Shown: one piece after another, positions 53,710 through 63,650 of the stretch
How the letters are laid out: each line of letters begins with the position of its first letter
Numbering within the stretch: the first letter of the stretch is position 1
Origin: Persicimonas caeni
GTDB lineage: Bacteria; Myxococcota_A; Bradymonadia; Bradymonadales; Bradymonadaceae
NCBI RefSeq assembly: GCF_006517175.1
Contig: NZ_CP041186.1
Coordinates: 4,553,074-4,617,073, forward strand
Length of the DNA stretch: 64,000 nucleotides
Reading direction: 5' to 3'
The notes under the pieces: model-generated
Database searches by the model: none
What the model was told of the DNA's origin: nothing
What the model saw: the letters and a program-made list of their open reading frames with translations, nothing else
Position numbers and translations under genes: made by a program

Positions 53710-53730
53710 TGATGGCTTAATTCAGGGGCC

Positions 53731-55065
53731 ATGAAGTTCTCCGCCTTACGCCACAAACACGACCCCGAAATCCTGCGCCTGGCCGTGCCCGCCCTGGGCA
53801 GCCTGGCGGTCGACCCGCTCGTCTCGCTGGTCGACACCGCCTTCGTCGGCCAGCTCGGCACCGCCCCGCTGGGCGCGCTGGGCATCAACGCGTCGCTCTT
53901 TGCGATGACGTTCGTCATCTTCAACTTCCTGGCCTACGGCACCACGCCCAGGGTGGGAAATGCGCTCGGGCGCGGCGACCGAAAGGCCGCCGGGCAGGTG
54001 GTCATCCAGGCGTTTACGCTGGCCCTGGCCGCCGGGGCGCTCGCGCTGGCCCTGCTCCAGATCTTCGCCGGCCCCATCCTCACCCTCATGGGGGCCACCG
54101 GTGAACTGCGCGAGCCGGCGATGACCTACCTGCGCATCCGCGCGTTCGCCGGACCCGCGGTCTTGTTGCTCAACGTCGGCCACGGGGCGTTTCGCGGCTA
54201 CCAGGACACGCGCACGGCGATGGTCGTGACCATCGCGCTCAATCTGGTCAACCTGGTTCTCGACCCCATCTTGATCTTCGGGCTCGGCTGGGGCATCGCC
54301 GGGGCGGCGACCGCCACGGTGATCGCGCAGTGGCTGGGGGCGCTGACGTTCGTGTGGCTGCTGCTGAAGTCGCGCCGCGAGGAGCTCGGCATCGAGCTGG
54401 TGCGCCCGACGCTCGAGCAGATGCTGCCCTTTTTGCGCATCGGCAGCAGCTTGTTGCTCCGCACGGGCGCGCTGGTGGGCACGATGACCTTGGCCACCGC
54501 GGTCGCCGCCCGCGTGGGCGTGGTCGCCGTGGCCGCCCACCAGGTCGCCAATCAGCTGTGGGGCTTCTTGGCGCTCGTGGTCGACGCGCTCGCCGTCGCC
54601 GCCCAGGCGCTGGTGGCCAAGCATCTGGGCTCGGGCGACGTCGACGAGGCCCGCGACGTCTCCGACAGGCTGTTGCAGTGGGGATTGGGCGTGGGGGCGG
54701 TGCTCGCGCTGGGGTTCGCCGCGCTCCGCCCGGTCTTGCCGGGCCTCTTTACCGACGAGGCCCAGACGGTCGCCCGTGTGATGGACATCTTCATCTTCGT
54801 GGCCGTCTTGCAGCCGATCAACGGCGTCGTCTTCGTGTGGGACGGCATCTACATGGGCGCCGAGAAGTTCGGCTTTCTGGCCAAGGCGATGGTCGTATCG
54901 GCGGCGGGAGCGGTCGCCGTGCTCCTGCTCACCCGGCCGATGGGCTGGGGGCTCGAAGGCGTGTGGTGGGGCATCACCGCGTTGATGTTGGTGCGGGTGG
55001 TCACGCTCGGCGTGCCCTACGCTCGACGGCGTGTTTTCGCCAAACCTGACGACGTCCCGAGGTAG
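53731..55065 (+). CDS. MATE-family efflux transporter
   Basis: 444 aa with twelve predicted membrane spans in two homologous halves. Family marks: LAVPALGSLAVDPLVSLVDTAFVG at the start, FLAYGTTPRVGNALGRGDRKA, GYQDTRTAM, and DGIYMGAEKFGFLAKAM in the second half. The DinF branch of MATE is closest. It should export drugs or metabolites using a Na+ or H+ gradient across the inner membrane. It lies 76 bp upstream of the hydroxylase gene on the same strand. Confidence 0.93.
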   Translation: MKFSALRHKHDPEILRLAVPALGSLAVDPLVSLVDTAFVGQLGTAPLGALGINASLFAMTFVIFNFLAYGTTPRVGNALGRGDRKAAGQVVIQAFTLALAAGALALALLQIFAGPILTLMGATGELREPAMTYLRIRAFAGPAVLLLNVGHGAFRGYQDTRTAMVVTIALNLVNLVLDPILIFGLGWGIAGAATATVIAQWLGALTFVWLLLKSRREELGIELVRPTLEQMLPFLRIGSSLLLRTGALVGTMTLATAVAARVGVVAVAAHQVANQLWGFLALVVDALAVAAQALVAKHLGSGDVDEARDVSDRLLQWGLGVGAVLALGFAALRPVLPGLFTDEAQTVARVMDIFIFVAVLQPINGVVFVWDGIYMGAEKFGFLAKAMVVSAAGAVAVLLLTRPMGWGLEGVWWGITALMLVRVVTLGVPYARRRVFAKPDDVPR

Positions 55066-55141
55066 ACAACACGCCCCGCGCGCGCTACAAGGAAGGCCGA
55101 TTAAACACTACAAACTTAACGAGTTGGCGAGGAGTCAGACC

Positions 55142-56002
55142 ATGAGCGAACGCCGAGACCGCACGTTTCTCGAGGACATCCCGTTTGCGCGTGAAGAGTA
55201 CGGCAGCATCGTGCAGACGAATTACCCGGGCGCCCACGACGAGGAGTATCGGGCTCGTCTCGACGAGCTGATCGGCGCCTCCGAAGAGGCGTGGCCGAAT
55301 ATCCCGCGATACGAATACACCGACGACGAGCACACCACCTGGCGCTTGGTCTCCGAGGTGCTCATTCGTCTCCAAGATCACTACTCGTGCAAGGCCTTCC
55401 TCGAGGGGCGCGACAAGCTCGACCTGCCGGTCAGCGAGGTTCCGCAGCTCGACCAGGTCTCGGCGAAGATGGAAGCCGAAACCGGCTTTATGCTCGCCCC
55501 CGTCGGCGGTCTGTTGGACAAGTCGGAGTTCTTGCCGATGCTCGGCCAGAAGGTGATGCGCTGCACGCCGTACGTGCGCCACCACTCCTACCCGTTCTTC
55601 ACCCCCGAGCCCGACATCGTCCACGAGCTTCGCGGCCACGCGCCGATGTTCATGCACCCCGAGTTCGTCGAGATGTCGGTCGCCATCGGCAAGGCCGCCG
55701 AGGCCGCCGTCGAGGCCGGCAACGACGACCTGCTCGACCTCATCGGGCTCTTCTACTGGTACACCGTCGAGTACGGGCTCATTCGCGAGGACGGCGAGCT
55801 CAAGATCTTCGGCGCCGGCAACAACGGCGGCATCCAAGATCTACTTCGCTCGGTCGACCCGACCGTCGAGAAGCACCCGTTCAGCATCGAGAAGATCCGC
55901 CAGCTCAGCATCGACTACGACGCGCCCCAGGAGGTCTTCTTCGTGGCCGAGTCGTACGAGCAGGTCGAAGAGATGGCCTATCAACTCGCCGACATGGCGT
56001 AA
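55142..56002 (+). CDS. phhA: Aromatic amino acid hydroxylase (phenylalanine 4-monooxygenase)
   Basis: 286 aa from the ATG at 55142; the upstream in-frame segment overlaps the MATE gene and lacks similarity. Iron ligands His161 and His166 (TPEPDIVHELRGHAP) and Glu210 (WYTVEYGL) match the biopterin-dependent family. It should convert phenylalanine to tyrosine with tetrahydropterin and O2, or hydroxylate a related aromatic amino acid. The length fits the single-domain bacterial enzyme. No pterin dehydratase gene is adjacent. Confidence 0.93.
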   Translation: MSERRDRTFLEDIPFAREEYGSIVQTNYPGAHDEEYRARLDELIGASEEAWPNIPRYEYTDDEHTTWRLVSEVLIRLQDHYSCKAFLEGRDKLDLPVSEVPQLDQVSAKMEAETGFMLAPVGGLLDKSEFLPMLGQKVMRCTPYVRHHSYPFFTPEPDIVHELRGHAPMFMHPEFVEMSVAIGKAAEAAVEAGNDDLLDLIGLFYWYTVEYGLIREDGELKIFGAGNNGGIQDLLRSVDPTVEKHPFSIEKIRQLSIDYDAPQEVFFVAESYEQVEEMAYQLADMA

Positions 56003-56034
56003 GCCCCTCGACCCCTGGCTCGTTGCGAACAGTT

Positions 56035-56074
56035 CCCCCAGCTCCGTCGCGCATAGCGCGACCGAAGCTGGGGG
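56035..56074. terminator. Long two-part hairpin between convergent genes
   Basis: Outer stem CCCCCAGCT / AGCTGGGGG, inner stem TCGCGC / GCGCGA with loop ATA. It lies midway between the stops of the hydroxylase gene and the Sel1 lipoprotein gene. No T run follows, so it may be an atypical terminator or a 3' mRNA stabiliser. Confidence 0.6.
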
Positions 56075-56083
56075 CTGCAAATC

Positions 56084-59000
56084 TCATTCGCCGACGGATT
56101 CCCCGTTGGCGGTCATCCACAGACACGCTCGCTCGACGCCCTCGCCGCAGGCGCGTCCGACCATCTCGACGCCGGCATCCCAGTCGTGGTTCGAGAGGCC
56201 GACTCCGCGTCCGTAGCAGTACTCGCCCGAACCCAGCGCGCACGCCTTCTTGGACAAGTCGTAGACCGCGTCGCCGGTCAGCGGCTTCTTGGAGTGGAGG
56301 TCCATCGCCACGCGAAGCTGGCAGCCCAGCTTCTCGTCGGCCTCACACGCCTGCTCGTAGCGTGTGGCGGCCGCGTCGAACGAGGCCTTCGCGCCGATGC
56401 CATACTCGTTGGCAAGCCCCAACACCACACAAGCCGTCGCGTCGTCTTTCTGCTCGCATTGCTCGATCAGCGCCTCCGCGTCGGCCTTCTCGAGGCGAGT
56501 TTGGTGGTCGCGAAGCGCCTCGGCGCGCGCGCAGCTGTTGAACTCGCCCATCTCGCAAGCTCGCTCGAACATCTCGATCGCCTTGGTCAGGTCGCGCCCG
56601 ACCGCCACGCCGTGGGAGAGTAGCTCGCCTTGCTGGATGCAGCCGGTGGCGTTGTTTCGCTCACACGCGCTCTTGCTGCGCTGGGCCAGCGGCTTGGCCT
56701 TGGCAGAGTCGCCTCTCATCATCAACGCGGCCAGGTAGCTCAGGCAGCCGGTGCTCTCGTCGGCGGTGCACGTGTCTGCCAACGTGTTGACCGCCCGCGT
56801 GTAGTCACGATCGACGCCCAGCCCGTGCAGATATGCCGTGCCCACGGCGCGGCAAGCCACCGGATTATCGTCGTCGCACAGGCTCTGGTACAGGTCGACC
56901 GAACGGGTCAAATCGAGCTCGTCGCTGTGGCCGAACCTCATGAAGTAGGCGGCTTCGTAGCACGCCGTTTCGAGATCGCTGTCCTTGCACAGGGCGACCA
57001 ACTTATCGACCCCCTTCTGGCGGTCGCGCGGGAAGAGCTCTCCTGTCGACTTCTGCTCACCGATCTCGATGCAGGCGCTGGCGATGTCCTCGTCGCACTT
57101 CTTGCGAAGGTACTCGCGTGCGGCTGAAAAGTCGGTCCTGTCGCCATCTCCATGGGCGATCAGGTGCGCCGCCCAATCGCAGTGGCCGTAGACGCCGTCT
57201 TCACAGTTGTTGCGCACGATGTCGAGGGAGCGTTTGGCCTTCGTCGACGCCTGCTTCGGATCGGCCGGGGCGCCCATGCCCAACCGGAGCCGGTCGGCGA
57301 GCTTCGAGCACGAGGTGGCTCCATCGGCTTCACAACCGGTCGACAGGAACCCGACGGCGTCCTCGAGCGACTGCTCGACGTGAACGCCGCGGGTGACCAG
57401 GTTGGCCACGTCGATGCACGCGGCGTCGCTGCCCAGGTTGCACGCCTTGGTCAGGTACTTCTTGGCCACCTCGGGCTGGTAGGCTGTTTGCGTCCCGTTG
57501 AGCTTCATGCGCGCGACCGAGCGGCACGAGTCGACATGCTCGTCTTTGCAGGCCGCCTCGTACAACTCGAGCGCCTTTTTGGCGTCGCGGTCTACGTCCT
57601 CACCGGCTTCGTAGATGCTGGCGAGGCGGTAGCAACCGGTCTCGAAGCCCTGCGTGCACGAGCGCCGATACAACTCGACGGCCTTCTCTCGGTCCTTCTC
57701 GACGCCGACGCCGAAGTAGTAGCGCGAGGCGAAGTTCGAGCACCCCCTCCCGAAGTCCATCAAGCACGCCTTCTCGAAGTAGTCGGCGGCTTCGATATGT
57801 GACTCCTCGTCGTCGAGCGAAGCGTGGATGCTTCCCAGATCGTCGCACGCTTCCGGCTCTTCGTTGGTGCACGCAAATTCATAGAGCTGGATGGCCTGGC
57901 GAAAGCTCTCCTCGGAGTTCGCCCGAAGGTAGAACTGGGCGAGGCGGGTGCACGAGCGGATATGGCCGTTGGCGCATCCGTTTCGGAACATCTGCTCGGC
58001 GCGAGCCTCGTCTTTGTCGGCCCCTTCGCCGTCGGCGTAAAAGTCGCCGAGTTCGCCACACGCGTCGCCAAGGCCACGCGTGCAGGCTTTCTCGAGATAG
58101 TCGACCGCGCGGGTGACGTCCTTTTCGACCCCGTCGCCCTTGGCGTACCGACTGCCGAGCACGTGGCAGGCCTTGTCCGCGCCGCCGTCACACCCCTTGC
58201 GGTACATCCCCAACGCGCGCTTCTCGTCCGACTCGACGAGCAGGTCGCCCGCAGCTTCGCACGAGTCGGCGTAGTCGAGCGCACAGCCCTTCTCGTGCAG
58301 CTCGAGCGCGCGCTCCTCGTCGGCGTCGAAGTTCACGCCGTACCCGTAGGCCTTGGCGGACAGATAGCAGGCGTATCCGCGCTCCTGCTTCTTGTCGTCT
58401 TCGCAGTGATCGGCGTACTTGGAGGCCTCCTTCGGCTCGAAGAGTCTGTATTTGAGGTCGCGGTACAGGTCGCACGCGTCGTTCGAACCCGCCTTGCAGC
58501 CCTTGTGGGCGAGCTTGGAGGCGGTGACGGTGTTCGCCTCGAGCCCTTCGCCTCGGAAGGTCTTCTGCGCCAGGTGATAGCAGCTCTCGGGAGAGCCCTG
58601 GGCACAACCGGCGCGGAACAATGCCACTGCATGCTCGTCACCGACGTACCTTCCGCGAATCTCGCCGCGCTCGATGAGTCGGCCGGCGAACGTGCAGCCG
58701 TGCTTGAAGCCGTTCTTGCAGCCGGCCAGCGCCATGTCGATGAACGACTGATTGGTGATCGCCGCCCACTCGGCGAGCAGCTCCTCGTCATCCTTGGGCG
58801 GCTCGCGGTCGACGCTGGCGCACGCTTTGGCGTGATTGAGGTCACAGGCCGCGTGGAGCTTCTCTTTGGACTTCGACAGGTTGGTCGAGGTGCCAAAGCC
58901 GGTCTCCCACATCTTGCCGAGGCGGAAACAGCCTTCGGCGTAATCCGCCGCGCAGCTTCGACGATAGTAGTCGAACGCATCTTGCTTCTCGCGCGGCGCG

Positions 59001-59512
59001 GTAGCGTACTCTTCGAAGATGGTGCCCAGGGTGTGGCAGATCGAGCCCATGCCCGCCTTGCAGCTGCGGTCCATCAACCGGAAGCCGCGAGCTTGCTCTT
59101 GCTGGGAGGAACTCTGCAGCATCATCTGCGCTTGCAGCAGACAGCTCGTCTCGTTGCCGAAGTCGCACCCCTGCTTGGCGAGCCTATAGGCATGGTCGTT
59201 GTTGCTGGCGAGCGCCTGTTGGCTGATCGCTTTGGACAGCCCCACTGAACTCAACGAGAGCACCGCGGCGGTGGTGCACCCGAGGCCATCTCCCGCTCTA
59301 CACGCGGCTTCGCCTGTCATGCGGGTCAGCTTGACGCCGCATTTGTCTTCCATCAAGAGCTCGCTCGAGGGTGTGGCGCCCGATGGGCAGACCTCGTCGA
59401 GCGGGCGCTCATTGGCGCGAAGGTAGGAGTAGGACGATCGGCAAGCCGACAGCGCCACCATGCAAATCATCAGGCATAAAAGAGCAAGACTTCGAAGGGC
59501 TTCGAAACGCAC
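56084..59512 (-). CDS. Sel1/TPR Cys-rich repeat lipoprotein, 1142 aa
   Basis: Lipobox LSAC with Cys24. From about residue 65 to the end the protein is a run of Sel1-like repeats of about 36 residues, each with a pair of Cys (ACRAGDGLGC, GCDFGNETSC, ACDLNHAKAC, GCAQGSPESC and so on). The same layout is found in the Helicobacter Hcp and other exported Sel1 proteins, where Cys pairs form disulfides within repeats. An exported solenoid of this size is likely a protein- or peptidoglycan-interacting scaffold. The number of repeats is high for the family. Confidence 0.92.
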   Translation of the reverse strand: MRFEALRSLALLCLMICMVALSACRSSYSYLRANERPLDEVCPSGATPSSELLMEDKCGVKLTRMTGEAACRAGDGLGCTTAAVLSLSSVGLSKAISQQALASNNDHAYRLAKQGCDFGNETSCLLQAQMMLQSSSQQEQARGFRLMDRSCKAGMGSICHTLGTIFEEYATAPREKQDAFDYYRRSCAADYAEGCFRLGKMWETGFGTSTNLSKSKEKLHAACDLNHAKACASVDREPPKDDEELLAEWAAITNQSFIDMALAGCKNGFKHGCTFAGRLIERGEIRGRYVGDEHAVALFRAGCAQGSPESCYHLAQKTFRGEGLEANTVTASKLAHKGCKAGSNDACDLYRDLKYRLFEPKEASKYADHCEDDKKQERGYACYLSAKAYGYGVNFDADEERALELHEKGCALDYADSCEAAGDLLVESDEKRALGMYRKGCDGGADKACHVLGSRYAKGDGVEKDVTRAVDYLEKACTRGLGDACGELGDFYADGEGADKDEARAEQMFRNGCANGHIRSCTRLAQFYLRANSEESFRQAIQLYEFACTNEEPEACDDLGSIHASLDDEESHIEAADYFEKACLMDFGRGCSNFASRYYFGVGVEKDREKAVELYRRSCTQGFETGCYRLASIYEAGEDVDRDAKKALELYEAACKDEHVDSCRSVARMKLNGTQTAYQPEVAKKYLTKACNLGSDAACIDVANLVTRGVHVEQSLEDAVGFLSTGCEADGATSCSKLADRLRLGMGAPADPKQASTKAKRSLDIVRNNCEDGVYGHCDWAAHLIAHGDGDRTDFSAAREYLRKKCDEDIASACIEIGEQKSTGELFPRDRQKGVDKLVALCKDSDLETACYEAAYFMRFGHSDELDLTRSVDLYQSLCDDDNPVACRAVGTAYLHGLGVDRDYTRAVNTLADTCTADESTGCLSYLAALMMRGDSAKAKPLAQRSKSACERNNATGCIQQGELLSHGVAVGRDLTKAIEMFERACEMGEFNSCARAEALRDHQTRLEKADAEALIEQCEQKDDATACVVLGLANEYGIGAKASFDAAATRYEQACEADEKLGCQLRVAMDLHSKKPLTGDAVYDLSKKACALGSGEYCYGRGVGLSNHDWDAGVEMVGRACGEGVERACLWMTANGESVGE

Positions 59513-59651
59513 GTAGATCCCCCATCAGGGTGGAAGTGAAGAGCTCGTTTGAGCAAGACCTGCCGGGGCGGTATCGCCCGGAGAGCTCGATCGAGGAGGT
59601 AAATATTTTGATGTAGCATACGACACGAATGCAAGGCTGACAAATGCAAGG

Positions 59652-61949
59652 TCAATGACTTTGCATCACCGCCTTGCCCACCCCATATTCGTTGATGAAC
59701 ACGTACGCCGCCCCGAAATCCCCGAACATGCAGTCGAAGACGTCGGCGCGTAGTTGCAGCACGAACTGCGGGTGGTCGTCGCCCTCGTAATATTCGAGCA
59801 CGTCGTCTTGGACGTAGCGCGGAAACCCGCCCAGCTTGGTGCCGTAGGCGCGGTCGAGCTGTGCGTCGGGCAGGGTGTTGTACTGGCTTTGCAGGGCAGG
59901 AGAGAGTTCGCGGAACGCGACGGTGTCGGCCGGCACCATCATGTTGTCGTCGTAGGGATCGGCGACCAACAGTGGCGGCTCTTCGGCGAGCAAGACGACC
60001 TCGATGCCACCGCCGCCGAGTCGCCACGGCTCGAAGTCCTGGTTCCACCATTGCGGATGCATCAGCACGGCGAGTCCGCCGAAGCCCTCCATGGCGGTGA
60101 CGACCGGGTGGTTGGGGATGGTGGCGACCAGGCGCCATTCCTTCGGGATCACCAGCTGGAGGCCCAACTCGCGGGCGTGGCGTGGCTCGCCGTCGGTCGT
60201 CACGAGCGCGACGGCGTCGACCATGTCGCCCTCCGGCGCCGGGGTTGTCGCCCGCGCCGGCTCACACTCACCGGTCGGAAGCGTCGCGTCGGAGAGCTCG
60301 CAGGCCGACAAGTCCAACGCCCAGAACATCGACTTGTCGAGAATCACCACGCGGTCGCCCTGCGGATCGACGCCCACCTCGGCGTCTCCTGAATAGGGCG
60401 TCGCGAGGCGTACGTCGTCGGGCAGCGCTGCGACGTTGCGCCAGGCGTCATCCACCCAGACTCCCAGCCTCCAGCCGTCTCCGTCTTCGCCGAACGAGAG
60501 CAGGGCGTTTCGCTTCGAGTCGTAGCAGAGATGGGCGCCACGCCAGTCGGGGTCGGAGGCGACGCACCGCCAACACGTTTCTTCCAGGAGCCACAGATCG
60601 GGGCCGGCGAGCAGGTAGACGCCCTCGGGCGTCGACACGGCGGAGGCGACGCCGTGGATAGGCCGAATTTCGTCGTCGAACTCCTGCCAGCCCTTCTGGC
60701 CGAAGACCCACGTCGTGTTCGACTCCACGCCGCCAAACAAAACCAGGCGCTCGCGGGCCGCGTCGAAGGCCATGGCGACGCGGCGGGCGTAGTGGCCGTT
60801 GGGTCCGCGCCCCGGGCCGCAGAGTTGGCGCCACTTCGACCCGGCCGAGCTCGTCCACAGGCCGCCGTCGCCGTCGAGCATGTAGAGCGTGTCGTCGCCG
60901 GCGGCGAAGTTCACCGACAGGTCGTACAGCCGGCTGTGGCGCAGCGGGCCGAGGTCGGCGTCGTGGCTATCGACCGGGTCTACCAGCACCTCCCAGCCGC
61001 CCACTCCGAGCGCGTCGGCGGCCAGCGTGCTGTGATTGATGGCGACGAGCTTGCCGTCGAGCTGCACCGGAGTGGTATGGCGGCCAAGCTCGAGCCGGTC
61101 GGCTTCGCTGGCCGTGTTGACCAGGTCGCCGCCGTCGCTCACCCACGTCTCGTCGCTCCAGTCGGCGCCCTTGCGAAAGTCTTGGCCGCCGTAGCTCACC
61201 AGCTCGCCGCGTCCTTTGTCGAACCCGACCACCGCGCTGGCCATCAGCGGGCGCATCTCGCGGTCGGTCGGCTGCCAGCCGCCCCCGGCGAGTTCGTGCA
61301 GACGCATACCTTCGTCCGAGTGGGCGACCAGCCGAAAGAGCCTATCGCGGCTTGTGTCGTAGCCGATATCCGAGCTCGTCGGCATATGCTCGGCGTGCAG
61401 CACCGTCCACGCCTCGCCGTCGAAGGCATATAGCGTGTCCTCGATGTCGATGCCCACGAGCCGTCCGTTGGCGGCGTCCCAGCACCCGCTCATCAGCGCG
61501 GGGCCGTCGACGAGCTTCTCGAGTCGCTCCCCATCGAAGCTAAAGGTCGTCCCGCCCTCGTAGTCGGTGACGTGCACCCAGAAGCATGTCGACTCGGCGT
61601 CGAAGCCGGCGGTGCCGTGGCTGTAGCCCCACCGCGCCAGCTCGGTCACGTCGATGAGCTGCACGTGATAGGGCGCGCCGAGCCGGACCACGCGCATATG
61701 GCCGTCGCCGGGCACGAAGATATACGTGTCGCATAGGCCGAACGCGGCGAGCGGGCGCGACGACGGCGCGTTCGGCACGAGGCCGTCGGTGATCGTCTCC
61801 CAGCCCGCGCCGTCCCATCCCCACACCTCGATGCCTTCGCCGGGAGTGACGAGCAAGAGCTGCTCGCGTGTCTCGTCGTAGACCATGCTCGAGTGGCCGT
61901 TGGCCGTCTTCGGCGGCCGTCGCCCGTTCATTGGCGTCCATGCATTCAT
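59652..61949 (-). CDS. Propeller-type protein with C-terminal DUF1963 (YwqG-like) domain
   Basis: 765 aa from the ATG at 61949. Cytoplasmic. Residues 15-580 form a kelch-like propeller (SSMVYDETREQLLLVTPGEG, VVGFDKGRGELVSYGGQDF, RVAMAFDAARERLVLFGGVE, NALLSFGEDGDGWRLGVWVD). The last 130 residues resemble DUF1963: TKLGGFPRYVQDD, HPQFVLQLRADVFDCMFGDF, GAAYVFINEYG. DUF1963 proteins are often encoded beside polymorphic toxin immunity genes. Its style parallels the 1017-aa propeller/TPR protein, also without a signal peptide. Confidence 0.82.
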   Translation of the reverse strand: MNAWTPMNGRRPPKTANGHSSMVYDETREQLLLVTPGEGIEVWGWDGAGWETITDGLVPNAPSSRPLAAFGLCDTYIFVPGDGHMRVVRLGAPYHVQLIDVTELARWGYSHGTAGFDAESTCFWVHVTDYEGGTTFSFDGERLEKLVDGPALMSGCWDAANGRLVGIDIEDTLYAFDGEAWTVLHAEHMPTSSDIGYDTSRDRLFRLVAHSDEGMRLHELAGGGWQPTDREMRPLMASAVVGFDKGRGELVSYGGQDFRKGADWSDETWVSDGGDLVNTASEADRLELGRHTTPVQLDGKLVAINHSTLAADALGVGGWEVLVDPVDSHDADLGPLRHSRLYDLSVNFAAGDDTLYMLDGDGGLWTSSAGSKWRQLCGPGRGPNGHYARRVAMAFDAARERLVLFGGVESNTTWVFGQKGWQEFDDEIRPIHGVASAVSTPEGVYLLAGPDLWLLEETCWRCVASDPDWRGAHLCYDSKRNALLSFGEDGDGWRLGVWVDDAWRNVAALPDDVRLATPYSGDAEVGVDPQGDRVVILDKSMFWALDLSACELSDATLPTGECEPARATTPAPEGDMVDAVALVTTDGEPRHARELGLQLVIPKEWRLVATIPNHPVVTAMEGFGGLAVLMHPQWWNQDFEPWRLGGGGIEVVLLAEEPPLLVADPYDDNMMVPADTVAFRELSPALQSQYNTLPDAQLDRAYGTKLGGFPRYVQDDVLEYYEGDDHPQFVLQLRADVFDCMFGDFGAAYVFINEYGVGKAVMQSH

Positions 61950-62249
61950 GGTTGACTCGCTCGATTTCCAAAGAGTTTGTAATACGCAAACCATAGCTGC
62001 CCGGTCTGCGAATTTCTACCCTCGCCGTCGCTTCACGCGCCGCAGACTTTCCAGCCTGGTGGCCACCCAGGCGTGCCGATCGCCCCGATAGCTGCGCGTT
62101 TTACAACCTCCTGCACGCGCGTAGTTTGTGTGCACTTCGATTTTAAACGTAATTGATCGCATTTTTGCGCATCCAGGTGATCCATGTCATATCCACCGGG
62201 CACTGAATGCTTATGCTAGGTGCGGTTTTGTCCGAACAGGAGGTAGTAA
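61950..62249. promoter_or_regulatory. Divergent intergenic region, 300 bp
   Basis: Between the DUF1963 protein and the alginate-export gene. The plus-strand side is AT-rich (tttaaacgtaattgatcgca, about 62141-62160). A TATGCT at 62212-62217 could be a -10 box for the porin gene. An ideal ribosome site AGGAGGT is at 62238-62244. No small gene is supported. Confidence 0.4.
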
Positions 62250-63641
62250 ATGCAGTACGGTTCGAGATTCTCGCCAGTCCCCCTCGCCCTCGCGCTCGTC
62301 TTCGCGGCGGGCACCTTTAGCACGCCCCTGCAAGCTCAGGAGAAGGTTCAGCCAGAAGAGATTCCACCCCAGGCCGTCCAGCCCGAGACGGCTCGAGAAC
62401 AAGCCGCCGAACAAGACGCCCCCGTCGAGTGGAGCTTCAACGCCCAGCTTCGCCCGCGCCTGGAGCTGCGCGACAATCACAGCTTCGGGTTGGCGGACGA
62501 CGAGCTTCGCTACCGGGGTATTTACGCGCCCCCGGGCGACACGATCAGCTCGGTCAGCCAACGCAGCCGGCTGGGCGTCGGTGCCAAAGCCGGCGACGTC
62601 AGCGCGCTGCTCCAGATCCAACACGCCGTCGAGTGGGGTCTCTTCGGCGGAAACGCGCTCACTGATCCGGTGCTCTTCGCCCACCAGGCCTGGCTGCAAT
62701 ACAAGCCCTCCGACACCTGGTGGGTGCGCGCCGGCCGCCAGCAACTCGCCTACGGTGAGCACCGCGTGCTCGGCACCGTCGGCTGGACCCAGGTCGGACG
62801 CGCCTGGGACGCGCTTCGCTTCGGGTTCTACCCCTCCGACGCGTTCGGCGTCGACGTCTTCGCCGGCCGCTACAACGTCGGCTTCGAGAATCCCGCCTTC
62901 GAGGACGTCTCGCTGTTCAACCAGGACGCCTGGCTGACCGGCGCCTACTTCAAGATCCGCGAGGTCGCCCAACCGGCGCTCGACGAGATCGACCTGTACG
63001 CGCTGTACGACGTCCAGATCGACGACCTCTCTGACGACCAGCCCAACACCCGCAATTTGCTGGGTCTGGGCGCCCGCCTCGCCGGCAAATGGGGCCTCGT
63101 CGACGGCCTGGCCGAAGGCGTCTACGAGCTCGGCTCGCGCTGCCTGCCCGGCCCCTCGGGCCAGTGCACCGACGACACCGTCGACCTGAGCGCCTGGATG
63201 ATCGACACCGAGTTGGGCTTTTCGGTCTACGAGCCGGCCGCCCTGCGCCTCTTCGTGGGCTATTCGCGCGCGACCGGCGACGACCCGGACACCGCCGACA
63301 CCAACGAAGCGTACTTTCAATTCTACCCCACCGCCCACAAGTGGATGGGCCTGATGGACATCATCGGCCCGCGCAGCAACGTCCAAGAGATCAAAGGCGG
63401 CTTTAGCTTCAAGACCGGCCAGTTCAAGCTGCGCGAGTCGGTCCACTACTTCAACCGCCTCGAGCCCGAATCGGAGACCGTCGGCCTCGAGTTCGACACC
63501 GTCGCCTCCGCCAAGCTCACCGAGATCCTCGATCTGGGCGTGGGCCACGGCCTCTTCGTCCCCTCCGACGGCATCTCCTCCGGCGAGGAGCCCGACGGCG
63601 TGGCGAACTGGGTGTACCTGCAGATGAACGCAGTGTTCTAA
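62250..63641 (+). CDS. Alginate-export-family outer-membrane porin
   Basis: 463 aa. Signal peptide ending LQAQE (about residue 29), then a Pro/Glu/Gln linker to residue 60. The barrel has the Alginate_exp layout: WSFNAQLRPRLELRDNHSFG, SQRSRLGVGAKAGDVSALLQ, HQAWLQYKPSDTWWVRAGRQ, LAYGEHRVLGTVGWTQVGRA and a C-terminal NWVYLQMNAVF with aromatic end. AlgE-type proteins let anionic polymers across; other members serve general uptake. No alginate genes are nearby, so the cargo is open. Confidence 0.88.
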   Translation: MQYGSRFSPVPLALALVFAAGTFSTPLQAQEKVQPEEIPPQAVQPETAREQAAEQDAPVEWSFNAQLRPRLELRDNHSFGLADDELRYRGIYAPPGDTISSVSQRSRLGVGAKAGDVSALLQIQHAVEWGLFGGNALTDPVLFAHQAWLQYKPSDTWWVRAGRQQLAYGEHRVLGTVGWTQVGRAWDALRFGFYPSDAFGVDVFAGRYNVGFENPAFEDVSLFNQDAWLTGAYFKIREVAQPALDEIDLYALYDVQIDDLSDDQPNTRNLLGLGARLAGKWGLVDGLAEGVYELGSRCLPGPSGQCTDDTVDLSAWMIDTELGFSVYEPAALRLFVGYSRATGDDPDTADTNEAYFQFYPTAHKWMGLMDIIGPRSNVQEIKGGFSFKTGQFKLRESVHYFNRLEPESETVGLEFDTVASAKLTEILDLGVGHGLFVPSDGISSGEEPDGVANWVYLQMNAVF

Positions 63642-63650
63642 AAGGCCCCG

